Below are positions 20,440 to 28,331 of a stretch of DNA of 64,000 nt, piece after piece. Below the pieces are notes generated by a model that did no database searches, was not told the DNA's origin, and saw only the letters and a list, made by a program, of their open reading frames with translations. The position numbers and the translations under genes are program-made. The stretch's first letter is position 1; each line of letters begins with the position of its first letter. The stretch is taken from positions 855,172 through 919,171 of the forward strand of contig CM000855.1 in the NCBI GenBank assembly GCA_000163995.1, given 5' to 3'. Origin of the DNA: Campylobacter jejuni subsp. jejuni 414. Its GTDB lineage: Bacteria > Campylobacterota > Campylobacteria > Campylobacterales > Campylobacteraceae.

Positions 20440-22030
20440 TTTTCATACTCCACTTGTTTTTTATGATGTTCTTTGGCAAATATTTTATTAATCACCCATT
20501 GTTGCACCAAAGAACAAAGGTTGTTTATAAACCAATAAAGCGTAAGACCTGCTGGGAAAGTGATAAAGAAAAAGGTAAAAATCACCGGTAAAAATTTCAT
20601 AATCTTAGCTTGCATAGGATCTTGTATAGCCATAGGTGTAATAAGTTGTTGTAAAAACATTGTTGCACCCATTAAAATAGGCAAAATAAAATAAGGATCC
20701 ATTACAGATAAATCATGCACCCAAAATGCCCAAGGAGCTGCTTTTAACTCAATAGCATTAAGCAAAACACGGTAAATAGCAAAGAAAATAGGAATTTGCA
20801 AAAGTATAGGCAAACAACCACTCATAGGATTTGCACCATGTTTTTTATAAAGCTCCATCATATGCATATTCATTTTTTGTGGATCACCTTTATAGCGTTC
20901 TCTAATATCCTTCATTTTAGGAGCAAGATCTTTAAGTTTATTCATAGAAATCATAGACTTATAAGTTAGTGGAAATAAAACAATACGCACAATTAAAGTC
21001 ATCACAACGATAGCCCAGCCCCAATTTCCTATATACTGATGTAAAAAATCCAAAAACTCAAACATAGGCTTAGCGATAAAAGTAAACCAACCATACTCCA
21101 CAACCGCTTCAAGACGTGGATCTATACTTCTTAAAATCACATGTTCTTTAGAACCTATATAACCCCCTGCTTTAAATTCATTATCACTATAAGCAAAAAC
21201 TATAGGGTTTTTATTGGAATCTTTACTGATTACCACATTTAAAGGTTTGTCAAAATTATAAAAGAAAGTTGCATAATACCTATCAAAAGCTGAAGTCATT
21301 ACAACATTATTAACACTTTCATCCTTTTCTACATCTCCATCTTCATAAGTTTCGATAGTTTCTTTACTATCCATCACCAAAGCACCATGAACCGTGTAAC
21401 TATCTACAGCAATATTTGGACGATATCCTGGACTAATAAAATAATTTGCATTCTTGCTAAGCTTAACTTCTATTTCATAACTTCCTTTTGCATAAAAAGT
21501 AATGTTTTTTTCAATTTTTAACCCGGAAAGATTTTGAGTAAGTTTTAAAACTTGACTTCCATTTTCATCAACAAAAAGATTGTTAATATTAGCAACATAA
21601 GGAGTTTTAAAAGCCTCTGAATTAACACTTGGATCACTAAAACGCATTTCCAAAGGATAAGGACTGTTTTCCTTGTTAATGAGATTTATAAATTCTCCTT
21701 TATCATTTTGGTATTTTTTATCTTTCAAATAAAAAGCAGAAATTCTACCAAAAGAGTCAATTTGCGCTTCAAAATGTTTGCTTTGAACTTTAGATATCAC
21801 GCTATCTTGTGAAACTAAAGCCGCATTTGGAGTGTTTGTGGTAGTATTTTGTATATTAGGGGTGTTATTTATACTTGTGTTTTGCTGGTTTTGTTGTGTA
21901 ATATTTTGTTCTATTTTTAAAGGGTGTTTTGGAATGAAAAAATAATCATATACAACAAAAAATAAAAAAAGAAAATCACAACAGCTAAAAGTATACGCTT
22001 TTGCTGAAAAATATTATTTGAATTATTCAC
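20436..22030 (-). CDS. yidC: Membrane protein insertase YidC, with an apparent frameshift after the first helix
   Basis: Inserts membrane proteins alone or with SecYEG. The main frame (20436-21800 and in-frame sequence upstream) holds the periplasmic P1 domain and the five-helix core, including [19 protein letters not shown] with the conserved groove Arg. The expected start is GTG 22030, behind AAAGGACAAATCA, overlapping the yidD stop (GTGA). It encodes [19 protein letters not shown] and then goes out of frame. One extra T in the minus-strand T7 run (plus-strand A7 at 21964-21970) restores a 531-aa protein that continues [18 protein letters not shown]. YidC is normally essential, so this may be a sequencing error, slippage or use of an internal start. 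Confidence 0.9.
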
Positions 22031-22378
22031 TGATTTGTCCTTTTAAAGATAATTTTTATAAGATAAAAACTTTTATTTTTATAAGGTATATATAAAAAAT
22101 AAAGTTGTTTTTTTGCTAAAAATATAGGCTTGAAACATAAATTTATAGGATAAAAATTTTTAGAAACTTTAGGATAATCAAATCCTCCCTTAAAAAAAGG
22201 GTTACATTTTAAAATTCTAAAAAAAGTAGAAAAAAAGGCTAGAAAAAAAATTCTTTTTTTGAAACTGCCAAAGTGCATACTCGGAACAACTAGGATAATA
22301 CCTACAAGCAACGGGTTTTAAAGGGCTTAAGAATTTCTGATAAAAACGGAGTATTTTTAGGCATATTATTTGAAACAT
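22027..22378 (-). pseudogene. yidD: Membrane-insertion efficiency factor YidD, split by a frameshift
   Basis: YidD is a small helper of membrane protein insertion. The first part (ATG 22378) reads [19 protein letters not shown] with the signature [15 protein letters not shown] and then shifts frame. The second part continues with [16 protein letters not shown], also family-typical. They lie in different frames joined at a T8 run (plus-strand A8 at 22243-22250); with seven T the frame is continuous and gives 116 aa. It overlaps the end of rnpA and, by four bases, the yidC start. As given the product would end in unrelated residues after about 50 aa. Confidence 0.85.
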
Positions 22379-22692
22379 TCTAGTTTTTTCAATCCCCATT
22401 TTAGATTTTTTTCTAACCTAGAAAAAGAAAGTTCAGTGATTTCATTTTTAGCTATAAAAATATATTTGCCATCTTGAAGATATTTTTCAAACTTAACAAA
22501 TAAAGCCCTTAAAATTCGTTTTGAACGATTTCTAATCACTGCTTTTCCAACTTTTTTACTAGCAACAACTGCTATTTTTTTTTCATAACTATGAAGATAA
22601 AAAACAATTACACCTTCGCAATGCCATTTTTTACCTACTTTATATACAGATGAAAATTCCTCATTTGTGCTAAATTTATCAAAATTTTTCAC
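22366..22692 (-). CDS. rnpA: Ribonuclease P protein component
   Basis: Protein subunit of RNase P, which matures tRNA 5' ends. The 108-aa product has the RNA-binding RNR signature region [21 protein letters not shown]. It starts four bases before the rpmH stop and runs into yidD. The rpmH-rnpA order is nearly universal in bacteria. No RNase P RNA gene is in the window. Confidence 0.96.
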
Positions 22693-22823
22693 ACAGCAAG
22701 TCTTTTTCTACCTTTAGCGCGTCTTGCGTTGATCACCTTGCGGCCATTTTTAGTTTTCATGCGAACACGGAAACCATGAGTACGTTTTCTTGGAGTGCCA
22801 TGTGGCTGATAAGTTCTTTTCAT
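22689..22823 (-). CDS. rpmH: 50S ribosomal protein L34
   Basis: A 44-aa, very basic ribosomal protein starting at ATG 22823 with [18 protein letters not shown] and ending [12 protein letters not shown], a textbook L34. A longer in-frame extension to 22871 is not supported: the family starts at MKRTYQP and AAGGA precedes it. It is first in the rpmH-rnpA-yidD-yidC-jag-mnmE set. No dnaA or obvious DnaA-box cluster lies next to it, so this is not evidently the replication origin. Confidence 0.98.
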
Positions 22824-22953
22824 TTGATTTTTCCTTAAAAAATTATAAAATAAACTTCTATTGTATCTCAATCTTACTTATAAATTGCTTTTGATTAAGG
22901 GTAGTTTTTAAATTCTTTTGATAAATTTTGAAATTATTTTTAAAAGGTTAAAA

Positions 22954-23433
22954 ATGTCAGAATTTAAAATTATTGATTTAAAACAAGAAGATTTAGATAT
23001 TTTACAAGAGATGATAATAGAATTTGCAAAATATGAGGATATGTTAGACTTTCTTCAATGCACAAAAGAAAAACTAGAACATTCTTTACTCAAGAATAAA
23101 TTCGCTCGTGCCTTTTTACTAAAAGAAAATGAAAAAACTATAGGCTATATGATTTATTTTTATACTTTTTCATCTTTTTGGGGAAGCGGTGGAATTTATC
23201 TTGAAGATATTTATATACGAGAAAAATTTCGTAAAAAAGGTTATGGAAAAGCTGTTTTTAAATTTTTAGGAGAAATTTGTAAAAAAGAAAATTTAAAAAG
23301 ACTTGACTGGGTTTGTTTAAATGACAATATTTTAGGTGTTAATTTTTATGAAAGTTTAAATGCTGAGCATCTTAAACAGTGGAGAAATTATCGTCTAAGT
23401 GGAGAAAATTTAGAAAAATTGTGCGATTTATGA
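22954..23433 (+). CDS. GNAT family N-acetyltransferase
   Basis: A 159-aa acetyltransferase starting at ATG 22954 behind AAAAGG. The acetyl-CoA binding region is IYIREKFRKKGYGKAVFKFL, the R/Q-x-x-G-x-G/A motif A of GNAT enzymes, and the preceding strand GGIYLEDIYI is also typical. The C-terminal WVCLNDNILGVNFYESLNAE matches the small-molecule acetyltransferase type (diamine or spermidine acetyltransferase-like). The substrate is unknown. Its stop overlaps the next start (ATGA, 23430). Confidence 0.87.
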   Translation: MSEFKIIDLKQEDLDILQEMIIEFAKYEDMLDFLQCTKEKLEHSLLKNKFARAFLLKENEKTIGYMIYFYTFSSFWGSGGIYLEDIYIREKFRKKGYGKAVFKFLGEICKKENLKRLDWVCLNDNILGVNFYESLNAEHLKQWRNYRLSGENLEKLCDL

Positions 23434-24050
23434 TAAGAAGCCTTTATTATTTAAAAGCCATGGGATTTAACTTTGTTGATACACATATAAACAACTTTGA
23501 ACAAACACAAAATTTCGAAGAATTAAAACAACTTGTTTCATCTTGCACCTTATGCCAATTTTCCAAAACAAGAAAATTTAGCCTTATAGAACCTAAGATG
23601 AAAAATGCTAAGTTACTGATTCTTGATGTTTTTGGGCAAAGGAGTGAAAATGACAGTGGAATTTTACTTAATTCAAAAAAAGGTGAAAAATTAAAATACT
23701 ATATACATCAAATTTTAGGACTTCGTGATGAAGATTTTTATTTTTCCTATCTATTTAAATGTTTTTGTAATGGAAAATTTGATGATTTTTCGCTACAATC
23801 TTGCTTACCATTTTTCTGGAATGAGCTAAAATTGATTCAACCTGCTTTTTTGCTTTGCCTGGGAGAATACACATTTAAAAGCTTAGGATTTCAAGATTAT
23901 CACATTTTAAAAGGTGAAGTTTTTACTTATAAAAATTTTTTCATAATGCCAAGTTATGATTTAGATTTTATAGAAAAAAATCCAAGTTATAAAGAAAATT
24001 TCATACAAGATTTAAAAAAATTAAAGGATTTTATGAAAAAATATTTTTAA
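23430..24050 (+). CDS. Uracil-DNA glycosylase family 4/5-like protein
   Basis: A 206-aa protein of the uracil-DNA glycosylase superfamily, Fe-S type. SCTLCQFSKTR matches the first cysteine pair (CxxC) of family 4 enzymes, and two later cysteines occur in LFKCFCNGKFDD and LQSCLPFF. LLILDVFGQRSENDSGILL is the active-site strand region, though the usual GEAPG is replaced by LDVFGQR, so glycosylase activity is not certain. The ATG at 23430 overlaps the acetyltransferase stop. It ends KKYF-stop at 24050 inside what looks like the start of the next gene. Confidence 0.75.
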   Translation: MIRSLYYLKAMGFNFVDTHINNFEQTQNFEELKQLVSSCTLCQFSKTRKFSLIEPKMKNAKLLILDVFGQRSENDSGILLNSKKGEKLKYYIHQILGLRDEDFYFSYLFKCFCNGKFDDFSLQSCLPFFWNELKLIQPAFLLCLGEYTFKSLGFQDYHILKGEVFTYKNFFIMPSYDLDFIEKNPSYKENFIQDLKKLKDFMKKYF

Positions 24051-25222
24051 TATTTTTCTTATCTTGCTATTTGCTTAACGCAAAAGAGCAAAAATTAGTT
24101 GATGTAAAACCTGTTGAAAATTTTTATCCTAAATTGAGCGTTCAAGAATGCAACACGAACTGTCTTTTTGACCTTTTAGAATCAAGATTATATCTTAGTT
24201 TTTTAAGTGAATTTGCAGATCAAAGCAATCAGTTTTTATCTAATGTTTATGCAAAATTATTAAATTCCATCACTGATTTTGAAAAAAATGTTCAAAAAAT
24301 TACTTCTGTCAAACTTGCTATAATTATCCCAGAAAAAACCATAAAAAGCTACTCAAACACCATAATAAACTCAAGCATTGCTTATCTTCTAAGACAAAGA
24401 GCTGAAATTAAAGTAAAAGTTTTTTTAACCGGCACAGAAGATAGCGATAAAATTCGAGCCGCACTTGATGCAGCACAAGCTAAAGGATATCAGTATGCTA
24501 TAGCTGGCTTTACTCTAAAAGCCGCTAGTGAGTTAAAAAACTACTCAGGAAATATGAAAATTTTTATACCGACTATCCATAAAAACAACATACAAATTTC
24601 AAATCAAAATGTTATTTTTGGAAGTATTGATTATGATGCTCAAATTTCTGCACTTTTAGATAAATCAAATACCAATGTTGCAATATTTAGCGATGGCTCT
24701 GCTTTATCAAGTAATTTAAATTCAAGAATTCTTGCTCAAAATAGCAACGCTAGAATATATACTATAGAAGGTGAAAAACTTGATTTTAGCAGGCTTTTAA
24801 GATCACAAGGAGGAGTTAATAACGCTTCGATATTTTTTAACACCCCGCTCATTAAAACAGCCCTAACAAGTTCTCAACTAAGAATTTATAACATTCATCC
24901 TTATGTGCTTTTATCCACTCAAATTAACTATAATCCAACATTTTTAAGTTTAACCCAACAAGGGGATAGAGAAAATTTCATTATTGCTAATTCTATCAAT
25001 AACCATGATGATAACTTAGTCTATCTTAATGAAATTTTTAATCAAAGCATAAGTTATAATTGGATTGCTTATGCTACTAGCATAGGGGTTGACTACTTTT
25101 ATACCGGATTCTTAAATAAAAAAAGTGAAAGTTTATTCGATGAGAAAATCAAAAATTCTCAAGTTGATTATAAAGTGCATCTTATGCAAGGTAAGCAAGC
25201 AAGCTTTGAAGAATTAAAATAA
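24033..25222 (+). CDS. Periplasmic protein resembling type I substrate-binding folds; start frameshifted
   Basis: The body (24071-25222, about 383 aa) resembles a periplasmic binding protein type I or LpoA-like fold, with alternating beta-alpha segments such as AIIIPEKTIKSYSN, VKVFLTGTEDSDKIRAAL and NVAIFSDGSALSSNL. Function unknown. The natural start seems to be ATG 24033 (MKKYF), and one extra T in the T5 run at 24044-24048 would continue as the signal peptide LIFFLSCYLLNAKEQ. As given that frame stops at 24050, and the in-frame fallback is TTG 24071, which would lack a signal peptide. The extra base would also fuse this frame to the upstream UDG-like gene, which makes the junction puzzling. 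Confidence 0.65.
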
Positions 25223-25588
25223 TTCTTCAAAAAGATTTCTTAATTGCGTATCCATTCTAACTGGTTTTTCGTTTTTAACAAAAGCCAAAGTTAATTCCAT
25301 TTTAAAAAGTAAAAATTCATCTTTATAAATTTCTTGTAAAATTTCCACAGAAGCATTTTTTATTTCTAAAATTTTTGTTTTAATTTCTATCATATCTCCA
25401 AGTTTTGCAGGTTTTAAAAAATTACAATTTGCTTTTACAAGCAAAAAATGTCCCTTAGAAACATCAAAAATATCTACTTTTTTATTAAAAAAAATTTCAC
25501 TTCTCGCTCTTTCGCAAAATTTTAAATAATTACTATGATATACCACTCCACCCGCATCAGTATCTTCATAATACACACGCATTTTCAT
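25214..25588 (-). CDS. YbgC/FadM-type acyl-CoA thioesterase
   Basis: A hot-dog fold thioesterase of 124 aa. The 4-hydroxybenzoyl-CoA thioesterase signature is YYEDTDAGGVVYHSNYLKF, including the catalytic Asp, with FCERARSE after it. Homologues such as YbgC hydrolyse short or long acyl-CoAs and are often linked to the Tol-Pal system, which is not in this window. ATG 25588 follows AAGG. It is convergent with the upstream plus-strand gene (8-9 bp overlap). Confidence 0.9.
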   Translation of the reverse strand: MKMRVYYEDTDAGGVVYHSNYLKFCERARSEIFFNKKVDIFDVSKGHFLLVKANCNFLKPAKLGDMIEIKTKILEIKNASVEILQEIYKDEFLLFKMELTLAFVKNEKPVRMDTQLRNLFEELF

Positions 25589-25979
25589 TGCTTAACCTTA
25601 AAAAATAATAAATTTATTGTTTAAAAACATTAGATTATACAATGGAAATTCTTTGATATCGCTTTTTAAATTTATACCAACTTTAAATAATACTATCAAT
25701 TTAAAGAAAAACTTTACACAGTTTCTAAAAATGACTTTATGAAGATATAAAGTTAAGCAATAGAAGATGTTCTTTAGCTTCCAAAGATGATGAAAATACA
25801 GTTTATCTTTATACATGAATGCGTAGAGCAAACGTATGATGTGCCTTTTGAAATTCATGAAAAAATTAAACTACTTAGGGTAAGAAATTTAAATACAAAA
25901 AAGCTTTAGAATTTTGGTTTATTCGGAAAGTTTTAATTTTTAAACATAATCTTAACTCATACTTGCTAATCTTAAAACC
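25589..25979. other. Gene-poor stretch with possible coding debris
   Basis: No credible intact gene is seen here. A short plus-strand frame near 25793-25909 reads FIFIHECVEQTYDVPFEIHE with no proper start and looks like the tail of a former gene. From memory NCTC 11168 holds several genes and pseudogenes (about Cj0966-Cj0975, including two-partner secretion remnants) between the thioesterase and cmoB; here only about 440 bp separate them, so this may be a deletion scar. Confidence 0.5.
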
Positions 25980-26007
25980 TTTTAATGTTATAATTATAAC
26001 ATTAAAA
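25980..26007. promoter_or_regulatory. Perfect 28-bp palindrome overlapping the cmoB promoter
   Basis: The half-site TTTTAATGTTATAA is followed directly by its exact reverse complement TTATAACATTAAAA. It contains TATAAT-like -10 sequence and lies 20 bp before the cmoB ATG at 26028. It may be an operator for a dimeric repressor or a terminator-like hairpin with no loop. It resembles, but does not match, a PerR/Fur-type box (no central spacer). Confidence 0.6.
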
Positions 26008-26027
26008 GCGAATGTCAAGGATAAAAA

Positions 26028-26903
26028 ATGCAAGAGAATTTACTCGAAAAACAATTTCTAAATCATCCCTTATGCGCTAGAATTCAAGAACTTAAAACAC
26101 TCGATCTTGCTTGTAATTTTTCTTTAGATGAAAGTGTAAATTTATCTACAAATTCTCAAGCTAAAAATGAAATTTTGACCTTAGCAAAAGAACTAAAACC
26201 ATGGAGAAAAGGTCCTTTTAAAATAGACGATCTTTTTATTGATACAGAATGGCAAAGTTTTATTAAATTTAATATTTTAAAACCTTTTATGAGTGAAATT
26301 TCTCAAAAATATGTTGCTGATATAGGATGCAATAATGGTTATTATATGTTTAAAATGCTTGAATTTAATCCTGAAAAACTCATAGGATTTGATCCATCAA
26401 TTAAATACCGTTTGCAATTTGAACTTATCAATGCAATCGCTAAAACTCCTATAAAATATGAACTTTTAGGTGTAGAAGATCTGCCAAATTATGTTTTAAA
26501 ATTTGATGTGATTTTCTGTCTTGGCGTAATTTATCACAGAAGTGATCCTATAAAAATGTTAAAAGATTTAAAAGCAGGGCTTAACAAAAATGGAGTGATT
26601 TTTTTAGACACTATGTACATAGAAGATAAAAGAGAAATCGCCCTTGTGCCCAATAAAACTTATTCTAAAATTCCAAATATTTATTTTATACCAAGCATTA
26701 ATGCGTTAAAAAACTGGTGTGAAAGAGCAGGATTTAAAGAATTTGAAGTTTTAGCCACAAAAAAAACCGATGAAAATGAACAAAGAAAAACAGAATGGAT
26801 AGACTCTTTTTCATTAGAAAATTTCTTAGATCCAAAAGATAAAAACCTTACCATTGAAGGTTATGAAGCGCCTAAAAGAGTTTATGTGCGTATTAAGATA
26901 TAA
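26028..26903 (+). CDS. cmoB: tRNA U34 carboxymethyltransferase CmoB
   Basis: A SAM-family enzyme of 291 aa that uses carboxy-SAM to make 5-carboxymethoxyuridine at tRNA position 34. The Rossmann motif I is YVADIGCNNGYYMFKMLE; LKPWRKGPF and FCLGVIYHRSDP are CmoB-specific blocks. ATG 26028 follows AAGGATAAAAA. The partner CmoA is not in the window. It is upstream of the Cj0977-like gene, which has its own sigma-28 promoter. Confidence 0.92.
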   Translation: MQENLLEKQFLNHPLCARIQELKTLDLACNFSLDESVNLSTNSQAKNEILTLAKELKPWRKGPFKIDDLFIDTEWQSFIKFNILKPFMSEISQKYVADIGCNNGYYMFKMLEFNPEKLIGFDPSIKYRLQFELINAIAKTPIKYELLGVEDLPNYVLKFDVIFCLGVIYHRSDPIKMLKDLKAGLNKNGVIFLDTMYIEDKREIALVPNKTYSKIPNIYFIPSINALKNWCERAGFKEFEVLATKKTDENEQRKTEWIDSFSLENFLDPKDKNLTIEGYEAPKRVYVRIKI

Positions 26904-26927
26904 ATTCTTTTTCTTTTTTGCCGATTT
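26901..26927 (+). promoter_or_regulatory. Sigma-28 (FliA) promoter of the Cj0977-like gene
   Basis: TAAA (26901-26904), a 15-nt spacer and GCCGATTT (26920-26927) match the enteric flagellar sigma-28 consensus TAAA-N15-GCCGATAA closely. The box overlaps the cmoB stop codon and lies about 49 bp before ATG 26976. Confidence 0.85.
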
Positions 26928-26975
26928 TGATTTTTAGATATTTTGAAGTAGATAAGTAGAATTTAAAGGTTAAAT

Positions 26976-27554
26976 ATGGCAAAAAAAGATAATTTCGAAG
27001 AATACGCACAACTTGAAGAATACGCATCTGCAGAAGATATATCTCGTGTTAAAGCAGAATTACTCACTTGTCCTGAACTAAACACCTCGCTTACTGGAAC
27101 TATTATCGAAATCGATAAAAACTACGCTAAATCGATTTTAATAACCACAAGCGAAATGGTAGCAGATGATCAAGCATTGATTTTTGATGCCTTCATTTTC
27201 GCCGCAGCAAACTATGTAGCACAAGCTTCTATCAATAAAGAATTTTCAGTAATTATCGGATCAAAATGTTTTTTTTATGCCCCGCTTAAATTAGGTGATG
27301 TTTTAGAACTTGAAGCTCATGCACTTTTTGATGAAACCTCTAAAAAAAGAGATGTAAAAGTAGTTGGACATGTTAAAGAAATTAAAATGTTTGAAGGAAC
27401 AATACAAGTTGTTAGCACTGATGAGCATATATTTAAACTCAAACGTCCGCCACTTAGCACTGCTAAACCTACAGAAAATCAAGAACAAGATGCCAAAATA
27501 AACAATCCCGAAGCCATGGCAGCTGCATTATTAGCCTCTATGGGTGGAAAATAA
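26976..27554 (+). CDS. Cj0977-type hot-dog fold protein, flagellar co-regulated virulence factor
   Basis: A 192-aa cytoplasmic protein with a MaoC/PaaI-like hot-dog domain in its middle (about 50-150, with FDAFIFAAANYVAQASINKE and GDVLELEAHALF). From memory, Cj0977 of strain 81-176 is sigma-28-dependent, is needed for invasion and virulence but not for motility, and binds acyl-CoA-like ligands. The sigma-28 promoter at 26901-26927 supports the same regulation here. ATG 26976 follows AAAGG. It ends directly against the convergent small lipoprotein gene. Confidence 0.88.
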   Translation: MAKKDNFEEYAQLEEYASAEDISRVKAELLTCPELNTSLTGTIIEIDKNYAKSILITTSEMVADDQALIFDAFIFAAANYVAQASINKEFSVIIGSKCFFYAPLKLGDVLELEAHALFDETSKKRDVKVVGHVKEIKMFEGTIQVVSTDEHIFKLKRPPLSTAKPTENQEQDAKINNPEAMAAALLASMGGK

Positions 27555-27728
27555 TCAAGGAGTCATTTTAATATCCACCCAATTTTTTGGGCAATCTTTA
27601 TGATAAGTTCCACTTCCGTCATAGTACTCTTTACAGTCATCGTAAAAGCGATTTGAAATCCCTCTTTCATTTACAAAACATCCAGAAATTCCTAAAACTA
27701 ATAGCATCATTAAAGTGCATTTTTTCAT
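27555..27728 (-). CDS. Small lipoprotein, 57 aa
   Basis: A complete small gene: ATG 27728 behind AAGGAAAAAC, stop TGA at 27555. The product starts MKKCTLMMLLVLGISGCFVN, with a clear lipobox ISGC and acylated Cys17, leaving about 41 mature residues with two further cysteines (YDDCKEYYDG and YHKDCPKNW) that could form a disulfide. From memory this matches Cj0978c, annotated as a putative lipoprotein. It lies 8 bp after the nuclease gene on the same strand and abuts the Cj0977-like stop. Function unknown. Confidence 0.85.
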   Translation of the reverse strand: MKKCTLMMLLVLGISGCFVNERGISNRFYDDCKEYYDGSGTYHKDCPKNWVDIKMTP

Positions 27729-27736
27729 GTTTTTCC

Positions 27737-28264
27737 TTAAAATTTATTGTGCTTTTTCCATTTATAAGGCTCTATAGGATTGTTTTCTTTCCAAAGACCT
27801 AAATGATTTTTCTTAGCATTTTCTTGTTCTTTGATATAAGCATTACTATAGTAAGTATCAGCCCAAGCATAGCCTTTACTCACTAAAAATCGGTTAACAT
27901 CAATATCGTTAAGCTTTACAATAGCCACAATTCTACCATAAGTATCTTTATTTTTATAAATGATTTCAACCTGTTTGTCATTTAAAATTCTGCTTAAAGC
28001 TTCTTTTGATTGTTTTCCAAAACTTTGCTTAAGTTCTGGTGCATCTATACCAAAAAATCTTATTCTAGTGGGTTTGTTTTCATGATTGACTTCTATAGTA
28101 TCTCCATCAATCACCCTAATTACCTTTCCTTTAAAACTAGAATTTTGAGCAATATAATTTTGAACAAAAACAACCACAAGAATGAAAATTAATACAGAAA
28201 AAAGTTTTTTTGGATCGCTTAATAATTTTCTTAGATTAAATAATTTTTTATAATTTATTCTCAT
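27737..28264 (-). CDS. Membrane-anchored thermonuclease-like (SNase) protein
   Basis: A staphylococcal-nuclease-family enzyme of 175 aa with an N-terminal helix (about 22-40) acting as signal anchor or uncleaved signal. The SNase domain follows: GKVIRVIDGDTIEV, TRIRFFGIDAPELKQSFGK (first catalytic Arg and Ca-binding Asp), KDTYGRIVA and the C-terminal GLWKEN. Such enzymes degrade extracytoplasmic nucleic acid; a role in limiting external DNA is possible but not shown. It lies just upstream of the small lipoprotein gene. Confidence 0.9.
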   Translation of the reverse strand: MRINYKKLFNLRKLLSDPKKLFSVLIFILVVVFVQNYIAQNSSFKGKVIRVIDGDTIEVNHENKPTRIRFFGIDAPELKQSFGKQSKEALSRILNDKQVEIIYKNKDTYGRIVAIVKLNDIDVNRFLVSKGYAWADTYYSNAYIKEQENAKKNHLGLWKENNPIEPYKWKKHNKF

Positions 28265-28331
28265 TTTTTAATCATTTTGCCTTTAAATTTTAAAAAATAT
28301 GCCATAATTTTACCAAAACAAAGGAGATAAA

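Noticed and set aside
22027-22311. Separate 94-aa reading frame downstream of yidD
   Set aside because: It is the out-of-frame second half of yidD, joined at the T8 run, with no start signal of its own.
22689-22953. Replication origin near rpmH
   Set aside because: The rpmH-rnpA cluster lies by the origin in some bacteria, but no dnaA, dnaN or DnaA-box cluster is present, and C. jejuni has dnaA elsewhere.
25598-25858. 86-aa minus-strand frame in the gap before cmoB
   Set aside because: No ribosome binding site, no recognisable domain, and the plus strand shows a more gene-like fragment; treated as spurious.
25980-26007. Calling the palindrome a PerR or Fur box
   Set aside because: The half-site resembles those boxes but the spacing differs, and no consensus match was convincing.
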